Shown in pieces: positions 1-9,489 of a stretch of DNA of 64,000 nt (positions within the stretch are counted from its first letter, which is position 1; every line of letters starts with the position of its first letter). Origin of the DNA: Taxillus chinensis (Eukaryota > Streptophyta > Magnoliopsida > Santalales > Loranthaceae). A program made the position numbers and the translations under genes. The stretch covers positions 41,998,189-42,062,188 of the forward strand of contig CM042085.1 of the NCBI GenBank assembly GCA_023512835.1. The letters run 5' to 3'. The notes beneath the pieces were generated by a model. It did not search any database. It was not told the DNA's origin and saw nothing but the letters and a program-made list of their open reading frames with translations.

Positions 1-431
1 AATCAATAGCTAATGGCGAATATAGTGAGGAGTTTACCAATCCTTTGTTAATTGTTAAGTACTTGTCATTGGGCTTGAGATTGAGAGAAAAGAGAATTTA
101 TATTTGAGTGAGGCAGCTTTATCCTTGGTGAGAACTTAAAGGGAAACTAGGTGCTATTTTATCATGGAATACTTGTTGATATCTGAATTTTCAGTGCTAA
201 AATTGCATGGTTGTTGGACTTAGGAATATGGATATGAATGAACTAAGCTATGACTCATTTTGGTTGCTTAAATTCCCATTTCATCATGATAGAGTGCATG
301 CTTAGGAAACCAGATTCTCTTTGATTGTTATTTTATTTTTTCTTTCAGTTTGACTGAGTGTTTATTTTATTTCTGCATGCTTGTATGTTTTTTTTGCTTG
401 AGGACAAGCAATGGTTCAAGTGTGGTGTATT
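1..431 (+). other. Athila-type 3' internal tail and polypurine region
   Basis: There is no gene here. The stretch parallels 28150-28572 almost block by block, including the GAGGAGTTTACCAA segment, the TTGAGGACAAGCAATGGTT segment and the purine-rich AAGTGTGG just before the LTR. It is therefore the 3' untranslated end of an Athila internal region, with the polypurine tract at about 415-428. It shows that the LTR at 432 is preceded by an internal 3' end as well as followed by a gag region. Confidence 0.6.
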
Positions 432-704
432 TGATAATGTGCATTTATGCCGTTATTCTATTGCCTATTTAGGGGTGTTTAAGAGCATGATTAGAGCCTT
501 ATTGTATCATATTTCATTTATATTTGCTCTAACCCCTAGGAAGATGCTATTTGCATATACATGCACTTTTAGGCTGTTTTGTCAGGTTTTGGAGATTAAT
601 TTTGACTAAGTAGATGGCCTCAAATTAATTGGCGTGCAGAACTAAAGTTTCTCAGAATGATGTCCTCTACCTTCCACAGAAGTTTCAGAGCCAAAGGCCT
701 TGAA

Positions 705-840
705 CGCCAATTGGACCAATTGGCGTGCAAGCATATTACTGCATACCAGCCTTCTACATGACGCAAGGAAGCTTGGGGAAGAATTTCACCTAATTTGGAG
801 CTGCACGCCAATTGGGAATATGACGTTCAAATTGACGTGC
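705..840 (+). repeat. Two inverted-repeat hairpins in Athila U3
   Basis: The first hairpin is at 705-725, with perfect 10-bp arms CGCCAATTGG and CCAATTGGCG around one base. The second, at 803-840, pairs GCACGCCAATT with AATTGACGTGC with one mismatch. Homologous copies at 28852-28975, 23046-23185 and 15706-15734 keep the dyad but use other arm sequences. Confidence 0.75.
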
Positions 841-963
841 TGCCATATTTTTGCACCGATTCAGTCGTTTTATTATACTGATGATCTTTTCCTAAAGAAC
901 CTAGTCCATATTGTGCTTGGTTTGCGTTATATAATGGCTGAAAGGTAAAATCGCCATCACTTG

Positions 964-1041
964 TCAAAACTACGCCGTTTTGATTAATGACGATAGCTGG
1001 CGGCTAGGGCACACATTGCACAGCAGGTTCCTCTATAAATA
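964..1041 (+). promoter_or_regulatory. Athila LTR core promoter
   Basis: A near-palindrome with arms TCAAAAC and GTTTTGA around an ACGC core is followed about 50 bp later by the TATA box TATAAATA at 1034-1041. The order of palindrome then TATA is the same as in chromovirus LTRs A, B and E of this window. Confidence 0.6.
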
Positions 1042-1928
1042 GGGGTGCAGCAGGCCCTAAAGAGACATCTTGAGAGGAGGGCACGTTTTTAGAGAGAGAA
1101 AGAGAAGGCTCACGTTCTTGGAGCCGCCAGCCCTAAGAGTTTGACCGGCTGGAGAAGATCCAGGAGTTGAAGTTCGCTGCTCTTGGTTCTAAGATGATGT
1201 TCTTTATTTGTTTATGCTTTGTCAAGAACATGTGTGAGTAGTTTCCTTTATCTAGGGGAGCAATGTAGCCCCCTAAGTTGTTAAACCGATTATTTGAATA
1301 TTGGGTTTGTTTAATTGAGATTGCATGTTTTATGAATCTATTCTTCATCTTTTAATATACGTCGTACACTTGGGTTTTCTTAGCCTTAGTCCGAGGCCGA
1401 CCTTTGGTTCATAACATATTTGTGATTGGTGTGACCATTATCCTATCATGAGTATGATAATTAGGCTTTGTTTGTTGCTATCATGATGACCATTTAGGCA
1501 AACAACACACTTAGAAGGTCTATCAATGACCATTTGCAGAAACTTGGCTCATGTATAGCATGCTATCATTTAAATAATCCCAAGAACCTTAAAATCAGTA
1601 GAAACAACGTATGGAGGTGAAATTGTGATCCTAGATGCCTTTAATATTTGAGTTTTAACCTTAAAATCAATTCTGCTATCTTTGATATTTTAGAAAACCA
1701 CATAAAAATTAGATCTTTAGTTTAAAAAAGAGAACTTTTTGCCAAGATATTTTATAGAACAAGAGTAATTGGATGTTTGATTTAAGAACTATAAAACTAG
1801 GCTAATCCCTGTGGGTTCGACCCCTTGCTTGCTGCTATTCTTTTAGTGCAAACTTAGGGAATTTATCATCTTGAAGAGAGATTTAACGACATTAGCTAGC
1901 TCTTTTAGAGAGGCTAAAAATCTGTCTG

Positions 1929-2757
1929 TCATGCAGCTACAGGAGGCTGCTTAATGAGCCTAGAGCCTGATGTAGCTGCTGAGCTACTAGAGAGATTATC
2001 GCTAGCTGACTGGTAGTGGTTAAATGTGAGAACGTCAAGGCCAAAGGAGAAGGCAGTTGTAGTGGATAACACCTCTAACGACATGCAACAACAGATTCGT
2101 GTTTTGGCAAAGAGCATGGAGGTCTTGGCACTGAAAGTTGGAGGACAACAACAACCAGCCCCACAAGTACAGAATCAAAGCTGGAGTGGAGCTGAAGAAG
2201 CGAATTATGTGGGAGGCAAGGGTTTATATTAGAAGCAGCCCTACTACCCACAACAGCAAGGCCACAGCTTCCAACAACAAGGTTCAGGGTACAACAATCA
2301 ACTACAACAGCAACATCAGGGTTTTCAGAAAACCCAAACCAGAGGAGGAGAGGCATCAACGCCTTACAAGTATATTCCACCTGGGATGAGGCAAATTCCT
2401 TACGCCACAGACAATTTTCTCCAAGAGCAACCCAGTACTCAAGCACCACCTAGGGTTGAGAATCAACCATAACAATAATATCGCTCTCAAAATTATTCAG
2501 CTGAGGAAGAAGCAACAAAAAGAGAGGTTAGTGATTTAAAGGAGAAGGTGGGAAGCATGGAATCTTTTATCAAGGACATGGAAAAACTACTGGTAAGTTT
2601 GGCCCAAAACGCCAACCAAGGGGTGTCTTCCAAATCTTTTCCAAGTGACACTGAAGTGAACCCCAAGGAGAGCTGTAAGGCCATTACTTTAAGGAATGGC
2701 AAAGGATTGAAGGAGGTTGAGGTGCCTAAAAAGAAAATCAATCATGGAGAATAGAGC
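1929..2757 (+). pseudogene. Athila gag relic
   Basis: The reading frame can be followed from about 1929 into the protease at 2764 in one phase, broken by in-frame stops near 2230, 2470 and 2752. It is rich in Gln and Asn (QQQ, NNQ runs near 2150-2340), then has a Lys/Glu-rich segment with ATKREVSDLKEK and the ITLRNGKGL motif, which is typical of the end of Athila gag before the protease. There is no zinc knuckle, as expected for Athila. It is decayed and cannot make a full Gag. Confidence 0.65.
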
Positions 2758-2763
2758 AAGTCT

Positions 2764-3498
2764 TTGGTGGCTGAAAATAAAGGAAAAGCTGAAGAAGAAG
2801 AGAAACAGTTGGGAGTGGACCCAGTTGAAGAACAAAGGCCAAGAGAGGTAAGGCCTACAATGCCATTTCCTCAGCGTATGAGGAATCAGAAGATGGAAGA
2901 AGAAAATGAACGCTTCATTAAAATATTCAAGAAGCTGGAAATCAACATTCCTTTTATTAAAGCTCTTGAGCAGATGCCCAGATGCAAGAAAGTTTTAAAG
3001 GTTTTTCTGATGAAGAAAAGGAAGTATGGGGACCATGAGACGGTTGCTGTAACAAATGAGGTGAGCAGCGTGGTTCAGAGGAAATTGCCCATTAAGCATA
3101 AGGATCCGGGCAGCTTTACTCTCTTGTGTGTGATAGGAGATGCACCACCACAGCAGGCCCTCTGTGATTTAGGGGCCAGCATAAACTTAATCTCTTTTTC
3201 CCTTTACAAGCAACTAGGACTGAAGGGAATGAAGCCCACTTCCATATCATTGTAGTTTGCTGACCGGTCTACTGGAAGGCCAAAAGGAATTATTAAAGAT
3301 GTGTTAATAAAGGTGGGATCCTTCATTTTTCCAGCAGACTTTGTGGTTTTGGAAATGGAGGAAGCTCGAGGAGTACAGCTCCTCCTTGGAAGACCGTTTC
3401 TCAGAACAGGGTGTGCACTTATAGATGTGGCTCAAGGGTAGCTAACCTTGAGAATTAATGAAGACACCTTAGCTTTTACTATGGAGAGAGCTCTGTAA
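2764..3498 (+). pseudogene. Athila aspartic protease region
   Basis: An open segment (2764-3255) holds a Lys/Glu-rich linker, the PFPQRM motif and the protease core with CDLGASINLI, the Athila form of the D-T/L-G-A active site. The same phase continues to about 3498 with LLGRPFLRT, the conserved second half of the fold, but is interrupted by stops at 3253, near 3439 and near 3496. The protease would process the Gag-Pol polyprotein. This copy is broken. Confidence 0.75.
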
Positions 3499-3526
3499 GG
3501 ACAAGAAAAAGAGGATTGCTTTTGGG

Positions 3527-4965
3527 ATGATGACTTTGAGGCTTTTGGTTGAAGACTTATTAGGAGACCAAATGGAACAAGAGGAAGATGAAGTGCTCCT
3601 ACTTATAGAAACCCAACAGCAGGGAGAGGAAGATTTGATAGATGAAGAGGATGATCAAATGTCAAGCCCACTGGAGCAAGCTAAAGAAGCAAAGGAAGAG
3701 GACACAACTCCAGCTCCCGAATTGAAGGAGCTACCTGGACATCTAAGGTACGAGTTCTTAGACTCCACAAACAAATTTCTTGTGATTGTTGCTGCAAACT
3801 TGAATGATGTGGAATGTGCTCAACTGCTAGAAATCCTTAGGAGACATAAAAAGACTCTAGGATGGAACATTGAAGATATTAGGGGCATAAGTCCAGGAAT
3901 TTGTATGCACAAAATCTTAATGAATGATAAATTTAAACCCACTGTAGAGAGGCAAAGACGGTTAAACCCAGTAATGAAGGAAGTGATTAGGAAAGAAATC
4001 TTAAAATAGAAAAATGTTGGGATAATCTATGCGATCTCAGACAGTGAGTGGGTGAGTCCTCTACATGTTATGCTTAAGAAGGGAGGCATGACAGTAATTA
4101 AAAATGACAAGAATGAACTAATTCCATCCAGGACTATAACTGGATGGAGGGTGTGTGTTGACTATCGAAAGCTTAACAATGCCACAAGGAAGGATCACTT
4201 TCCCCTTCCTCTCATTGATCAGATGTTGGATAGGCTAGCGGGATATAGTCATTACTGTTTCTTAAATGGATATTCAGGGTACAATCAGATAATGATTAAG
4301 CCCGATGACCAAGAAAAAACCACCTTCACATGCCCCTTTTGCACCTTTGCCTTTAAAAGGATGCCATTTGGGCTGTGTAATGCACCTACCACTTTTCAGA
4401 GGTGCATGATGGCAATCTTCCAAGGCTTGGTAGAGGAAATCATGGAGGTGTTCATGGATGATTTCTCAGTATTTGGTTCCTCCGACCAACAATGCACGAA
4501 CAACCTGGATACAGTCTTGGAAAGATGTGAAGAGAAAGAGCTAGTCCTCAACTGGGAGAAATGCATTTTATGGTAAATGAGGGGATAGTTCTAGGGCACA
4601 AGGTGTCCTCCAGGGGTTTGGAGGTGGATAAGGCAAAAATAACCACCATTGAAACTTTGCCACCTCCAACAAATGAGAAAGGGGTGAGAAGCTTCTTGGG
4701 ACATGCTAGGTTCTACAGAAGGTTCATCAAGGACTTCTCAAAAATAGCAAAACCCCTTAATATGCTGTTGGAGAAGGACAAAAGCTTTGTATTCAATGAG
4801 GTATGTTTAACTGCTTTTAATGTTCTTAAGCAGAAGCTCGTCACTGCACCGCTGATAGTCACACCAAACTAGGAACAACCCTTTGAACTGATGTGTGATG
4901 CCAGTGACTATGCTGTGGGGGTAGTCCTTGGGCAACGAATAGTTAAGGTGTTCTCCTTTTACAGG
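3527..4965 (+). pseudogene. Athila reverse transcriptase with truncated RNase H
   Basis: An acidic linker (to about 3720) leads into RT. Visible motifs are PVERQRRLNP, VSPLHVMLKKGG, WRVCVDYRKLN, FPLPLIDQMLDRL, KRMPFGLCNAP and FMDDFSVF, the YxDD box in its Athila F-M-D-D form. A stop follows at about 4006. A one-base deletion near 4565 moves the frame to the 4561-4872 segment, with SFLGHARFYRRFI and the connection domain. RNase H begins with MCDASDYAVGVVLGQR (about 4890-4940) but then jumps straight to its final QEFDLEIRD segment near 4963, so about 80 residues holding most catalytic positions are deleted. Confidence 0.85.
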
Positions 4966-5862
4966 AGTTTGATCTAGAAATTAGAGATACAAAGGGAGCC
5001 TTGAATACTGTGGCTGATCACCTTTCCCGTGTGGAAAATGCACCAAGGTCTCTGCCCATTTTAGATGACTTCCCTGATGAGAAGGTTCTTGAGGTTAGCC
5101 AGCTTCCTTGGTTTGTTGACATAGCAAACTATTTGGCCACTGAATTTATTCCCAAAAGGTTTGATTATCATCAGTGTAAGCAGTTTATCACTAAAGCTCA
5201 AAGGTACATTTGGGATGATCCCATCCTTTACAGATGGTGCGCTGATCAAATCATTAGGAGGTGTGTCCCCGATGAAGAAACTAATGATATTGTGGATAAT
5301 TGCCATGCATCTAACTATGGGGGCCACTTTGGAGTCCAAAGGACAGTGGCCAAAATTAGGCAATGTGGGTTTTATTGGCCCACAATGGTAAAGGACACCT
5401 ACACCTACATTAAAACCTGTGATAAATGCCAAAGGGTAGGTGGATTGTCTAGGAAAAATGAGATGCCCTTAACTGGAATTCTTCCTGTTGAGATTTTTGA
5501 CATTTGGGGAATAGATTTCATGGGGCCATTCCCCATCTCTGATGGTTATTCATATATTTTGTTGGCTGTGGATTACGTGTCAAAATGGGTGGAGGCAATT
5601 CCAACAAAAGTAAATGATGCCAGGGTTGTGACTAAATTCTTTTCAAGGAATATTTTTAGCCGCTTTGGGACACCAAGGGCTATAATTAGTGATGAGGGAA
5701 GTCACTTTTGTAATAAGTTATTTGATAAATTATTGGTGAAATATGGTGTGAAGCATAGGAAGTCCTTAGCTTACCACCCATAAGCTAATGGACAGGCTGA
5801 GGTGTCCAATAGAGAGATTAAAGCCATTTTAGAAAACACAGTTGGAGGAAACAGGAAGGATT
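4966..5862 (+). pseudogene. Athila integrase, N-terminal and catalytic part, split by insertion
   Basis: The segment starts with the post-RNase H VADHLSRVEN, then the integrase HHCC zinc finger (H..H around CHASNYGGHFGVQ, C..C as CDKCQRVG). The DDE core follows with WGIDFMGPFP and IISDEGSHFCN. NEMPL and VDYVSKWVEA are typical of Athila. There is a stop at about 5781, and the coding homology continues to 5862, where element A is inserted. The remainder resumes at 23470 in the sense expected for one ancestral integrase. The target duplication GGATT is 5858-5862 and 23470-23474. Confidence 0.88.
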
Positions 5863-6164
5863 TGTCACGCCCCGGATTTCCAACCCGAGGAAACCGGTAC
5901 GTGACTCCCCTTGTACCCACATGGAGGGCAAAGGGGTTAGGGTGCAAACCCCGAATATAACATTTTAAACATCCACAACACATTCAAGAAAGTAAAGTTC
6001 ATAAAAGCAATCCACAATCCAAACTCGTCTTTATTACAACAAAATCCTCTTTCCAATCCATCCCCACTGGGGTTACATCAATTCACATAAAAATAACATA
6101 AATGGAAGACAGTAAAATCAATAAGGTCTTCCACCTTGGGGTCCCACCTAACACCTGTATGTTC

Positions 6165-7005
6165 CTGAAAGAAAACACAACATAGAGGGAGGGGTGAGCA
6201 ACCACAGCTCAGTAGGGATCATGTCTCCCCAATCCATCCCATGCCCCTAGCGTCTACATGAGTGTGTACAGGTGCAGTGTAGTGACAATAAAATATAAAC
6301 AAGTTGTATTCCACATTCACATGGCACACACATATCCACAGCCATATAGGCTTAGCCATATAGGCTAACATATCCACTGCCACTAAAGCTTAGCCACACG
6401 GCTAACATATCCATGGCCACTAAGGCTTAGCCACACGGCTAACACATCCACAGCCACTAAAGCTTAGCCACACGGGCTAACATATCCACAGCCATATAGG
6501 CTTAGCCACATAGGCTAACAGTTCCAGTCCCGGGCTTCCACAGCCACCGGGTTCCACAAACACGTCATACAAGGTCACACAGGCATTAAACCAAACACGT
6601 AGCATCCGCACTTTCACAGGCATAATACCAAACACTTAGTTCGCACTTGACATGCAGAGTCTCACAGGTATTTTACCAAACACTTGACATGCAGAGTCTC
6701 ACAGGTATTTTACCAAACGCTTAACATGCATACATTCACAAACCCACAAACCCAGCCACACAGGCATATTATCAAACACATACTAGGCATATTCACACAG
6801 ACATATCCACACAGGCATTTTATCGAACACTTAACATGCACTCACCATCCAACACCAGAACACATCAAAAACCGCCATTGAAGGCCAACATCCATATAGG
6901 AGATCACACCTATATGGATTACATATATATATAAACAGGTATAACTCCATAATCTGCCCTAGAACCCTAGAACAAAGGAGGATTTAGGAAGAACAGAGCC
7001 CCTAC
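6165..7005 (-). other. Candidate LTR leader intron, element A (3' LTR copy)
   Basis: The donor is AAG|GTAGGGGTTCTG with GT at 7005-7004. The acceptor TTTTCTTTCAG ends at 6165. The intervening 841 nt contains the tandem repeat and the GAGC...GCTC dyad. In the 5' LTR copy the donor is kept (GT at 22682-22681), but the acceptor AG is changed to GG near 21850. The position and order match the candidate introns of LTRs B, C, E, F and G. The calling is by eye; no transcript evidence was seen. Confidence 0.5.
6340..6520 (-). repeat. LTR minisatellite, element A
   Basis: A degenerate tandem array, read in plus as TTAGCCACACGGCTAACATA units with ATCCACAGCCACTAAGGC spacers, occurs about four times. 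It recurs in the 5' LTR at 22025-22195. It lies inside the candidate LTR intron. Confidence 0.75.
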
Positions 7006-7390
7006 CTTGTATGTTCTCCTGCTCCCGCTTCCACGCATGTAATGACCCGTGTTTTGGGTAGAACAAGTCGGAACGAAGATGAACAATACCCTGGGCGAAT
7101 GCTTGGGTCGAAAGGTGGAAGACCCGAAGATTTGGGTCGTAGGGTCGAAGATCGAGGGTCGAAGTTCGAAGGTTTGAGGGTCGAAAGTTAGATCTTCGAG
7201 ACGGATCTTCGAGGCCGCGTTTCCAGCTAATCTTCGAAGGAGTGTTTCTACGAGTCTTCGTGGCTTGGTTGTTAGAGAGTGTAATGAGCTCAAGTGGGAG
7301 CGTGTAGAGGCTGCGTGTGACAATGACCATGTTCGGATTGTGGGTATTTTGTCCTGTGTGGAAGCAGAGTGGTTAGTTCATGTTTTATTT

Positions 7391-7539
7391 ATCAAAACTA
7401 CGTCGTTTTGATGGTGTGTTTTATTTATCAAAACTACGTCGTTTTGATGGTGTGTTTCATTTATCAAAACTACGTCGTTTTGATGGTGGGATTTCATTTA
7501 TCAAAACTACGTCGTTTTGATAAGTGAGGTCTATATAAA
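7391..7539 (+). promoter_or_regulatory. Four-copy ACGT palindrome enhancer plus TATA, B 5' LTR
   Basis: Four perfect copies of a 22-bp near-palindrome (arms ATCAAAAC and GTTTTGAT, core TACGTC) start at 7391, 7427, 7463 and 7500, spaced 36, 36 and 37 bp. TATATAAA follows at 7532-7539. An ACGT core fits plant bZIP binding sites; that function is inferred. The array is repeated at 13802-13950. Confidence 0.85.
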
Positions 7540-7709
7540 GAGGAGCTCTCTTTATTTTAGGTTTAGGGTTTTTGTTGTCAGCCGCCGCAGCCGTCACAGA
7601 GAGAGAGAGAGGGAGATTGAGAGAGAGAGCTCCAGTTCGTGGCTGTCGTTGTCATTCCCGTGGTTGGACGGCATTAAGCGTGGAGGCAAGAGCGTGGAGG
7701 ATCTTTGAG

Positions 7710-8485
7710 GTAGGGGTTCTGTCTTTCCTGGTCCGGTTCTGGGGGTTAGGCCCTGTGGATATTTTGTAAAGTTTCCATTATTATTGCTATAATACTTATA
7801 TGTAAATTCATATAGGTGTGATCTCCTATATGAATGTTGGCTTTCAATGGCATTTTGGTGTGATTCGATGTTGGGTGGGCGGTGCATGTTAAATGTTTGA
7901 TAAAATGCCTATGTGAATATGTTTGTATGAATATGCCCAGTATGTGTTTGATAATATGTCAGTATGGCTAGAATTGTGAGTTGGTAAAGGTGTGCATGCC
8001 AAGTGTTTGTTTTTATGCCTGAGTGGTTGGGTTTGTACATTTGTGAATGTGTGCCTACTAAGTGTTTGGTTTTATGCCTGAGTGGTTATGTATCTTGTGT
8101 TTTGTGAAACCCGGTGGCCGTGGAAGCCCGGGACTGTTTTGTGAAACCCGGTGGTCGTGGAAGCCCGGGACTATTGTGAAACCCGGTGGGCGTGGAAGCC
8201 CGGGACTGTTTTGTGAAACCCGGTGGTCGTGGAAGCCTGGGACCGCTCTTGGAAACCCGGTGGCTGTGGAAGCCCGAGACTGTTCATGTGCTAGCCTTGT
8301 GGTTGTGGAAATAATTGTATTTCCTGATATAGCTTGCCATTATATTTGTTGAAATAATTGTATCACGACACCTGCACTTGTACACATGGCATGTAGATGC
8401 TAGGAGCATGGGATGGGTTGGGGAGACATGATCCCTACCGAGCCGTGGTTGCTCACCCCTCCTACCGTGTTTGGTTTTTCTATAG
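7710..8485 (+). other. Candidate LTR leader intron, element B 5' LTR
   Basis: The donor is TTTGAG|GTAGGGGTTCTG with GT at 7710-7711, about 170 nt after TATA. The acceptor GGTTTTTCTATAG ends at 8485, preceded by a CTCAC branch-like site inside the conserved block at 8436-8462. Length is 776 nt. The copy in the 3' LTR is 14123-14898. Six LTR families in the window share this layout. Confidence 0.55.
8103..8290 (+). repeat. 41-bp minisatellite, element B LTR
   Basis: About five tandem units of the form GTGAAACCCGGTGG then CGTGGAAGCCCGGGACT, with shortened spacers between some. The array is repeated at 14513-14700 in the 3' LTR. It lies inside the candidate LTR intron. Short open frames across it encode repetitive peptides and are not genes. 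Confidence 0.85.
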
Positions 8486-9489
8486 GGACCTACAGGCGTT
8501 AGGCGGGAACACCCAAGTTGGAGGCGATTCTGTTTTGTGGCTTTGTTTATTATTATTTGAGTTTAGTTGTTTTTGTGTGAGCTTTGTAACCCCAGGTGGG
8601 AGGATATTGTAATGAGGAGTTTTATGTAATAAAAGCATGTTTGGGCACTCTTGTATGTTTGGACTTAATAAAAATATGGTTTTTGTCTCTCTAAATATAA
8701 AATGTGAAGTGTATGGTATCCTGTGTGAGCATGTTGTATTCTATCCCCTTTATCCAAACTCGGGTAAAGGGAAGGTCACGTTCCGGTCTCCTCGGGTTGG
8801 AAATCCGGGGCGTGACAATATGGTATCGAGCATGGTCTAGTTGGCCTAGGGTAGTGGGCGGACTTGATTATCTTGAGTCCTTTGGAGGGGCCTGGAGGGA
8901 CGTGCCTGATCAACATGGTCCTCTTGGAGCCTCTAAGGTGTACTTGGGGTAGTCCAGTCTTGTGGTAGGATTTGCATACATTGGCATTATGGCACTAGTT
9001 GCATTTGTTGTTTATGCATGAATGTATGGATAAGCTGTGGGAATGTTTTAAAATGAAAAAAAAATTTAATTGTGCAACTCGATATATTGTGACAACTTAA
9101 GCATGACTGCAAAAAAAAAATGTGGTATGGAATTTGTGTACTAGTGGACTTGTGCAATGTGAACGAACTACATAGAGATAATACTGTTGATATTATGAAA
9201 ATGACTAGGTGAGATATGTGAATGCTTAAGTGTGTGCCTTTGTATGGTATTGTGTGGAATAAGTAATGTGGTGTTCAAAACGATGAGATAATCACTTGAG
9301 TATAAATGATATGTGCAATGTGAAGGTGTGAACTTGTATAGTCGTGAAATGTGAATCTGCGAATATGTGTGGCGATAATGTGTTTTGAGATTAGTTATAG
9401 CTCCAAACGCCTAGTCGGTAATGGTATTAAGAGCGTTGAGTGTTAACCTGGAGTGCTACCTCCTCGTGTACCTAGCCTCTGAAAATTTA

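Larger units (their letters stand above)
432..1868 (+). mobile_element. Athila-type LTR (copy D1)
   Basis: The LTR starts at TGATAATGTGCATTTATGCC, matching the start of the second copy at 28573. It carries a U3 with hairpins, an ACGT-core palindrome at about 964-985, a TATA box at 1034-1041 and a purine-rich leader. The 3' end near TTTATCA is inferred, because no clean primer-binding site is visible. The sequence is clearly diverged from the 28573 copy, roughly two thirds alike by eye, so the two are either an old pair or belong to different subfamilies. A GGGTTCGACCCC motif near the end occurs in both copies. Confidence 0.7.
5863..7037 (-). mobile_element. Element A 3' LTR, distal part
   Basis: This holds U5 and most of R of the 3' LTR, from the end GGGGCGTGACA back to the point where B inserted. 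It is the same as 21546-22713 of the 5' LTR with scattered differences. It contains a donor-like AAG|GTAGGGG (7005-7004), a minisatellite (6340-6520), the conserved dyad block (6194-6217) and an intact acceptor TTTCTTTCAG at 6165. Confidence 0.9.
7038..8817 (+). mobile_element. Element B 5' LTR
   Basis: U3 contains TCGAAG-rich sequence (7075-7260), four ACGT palindromes (7391-7521) and a TATA box (7532-7539). R begins with a GA-rich leader and contains a donor-like GAG|GTAGGGG at 7710, a 41-bp minisatellite, a conserved dyad block (8436-8462) and an acceptor TTTTTCTATAG ending at 8485. Poly(A) signals AATAAA are at 8628 and 8667. It ends CGGGGCGTGACA. Confidence 0.93.

Noticed and set aside
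1812..1825. GGGTTCGACCCC as a tRNA or Pol III B box (also near 29970)
   Set aside because: No A box or tRNA fold is present at the right distance, and the motif is a fixed part of both Athila LTRs.
8062..8352. Open frame with repeated KPGGRGSPGLFCETRW peptide
   Set aside because: It is the translation of the LTR minisatellite; the same frame recurs at 14475 and has no other support.
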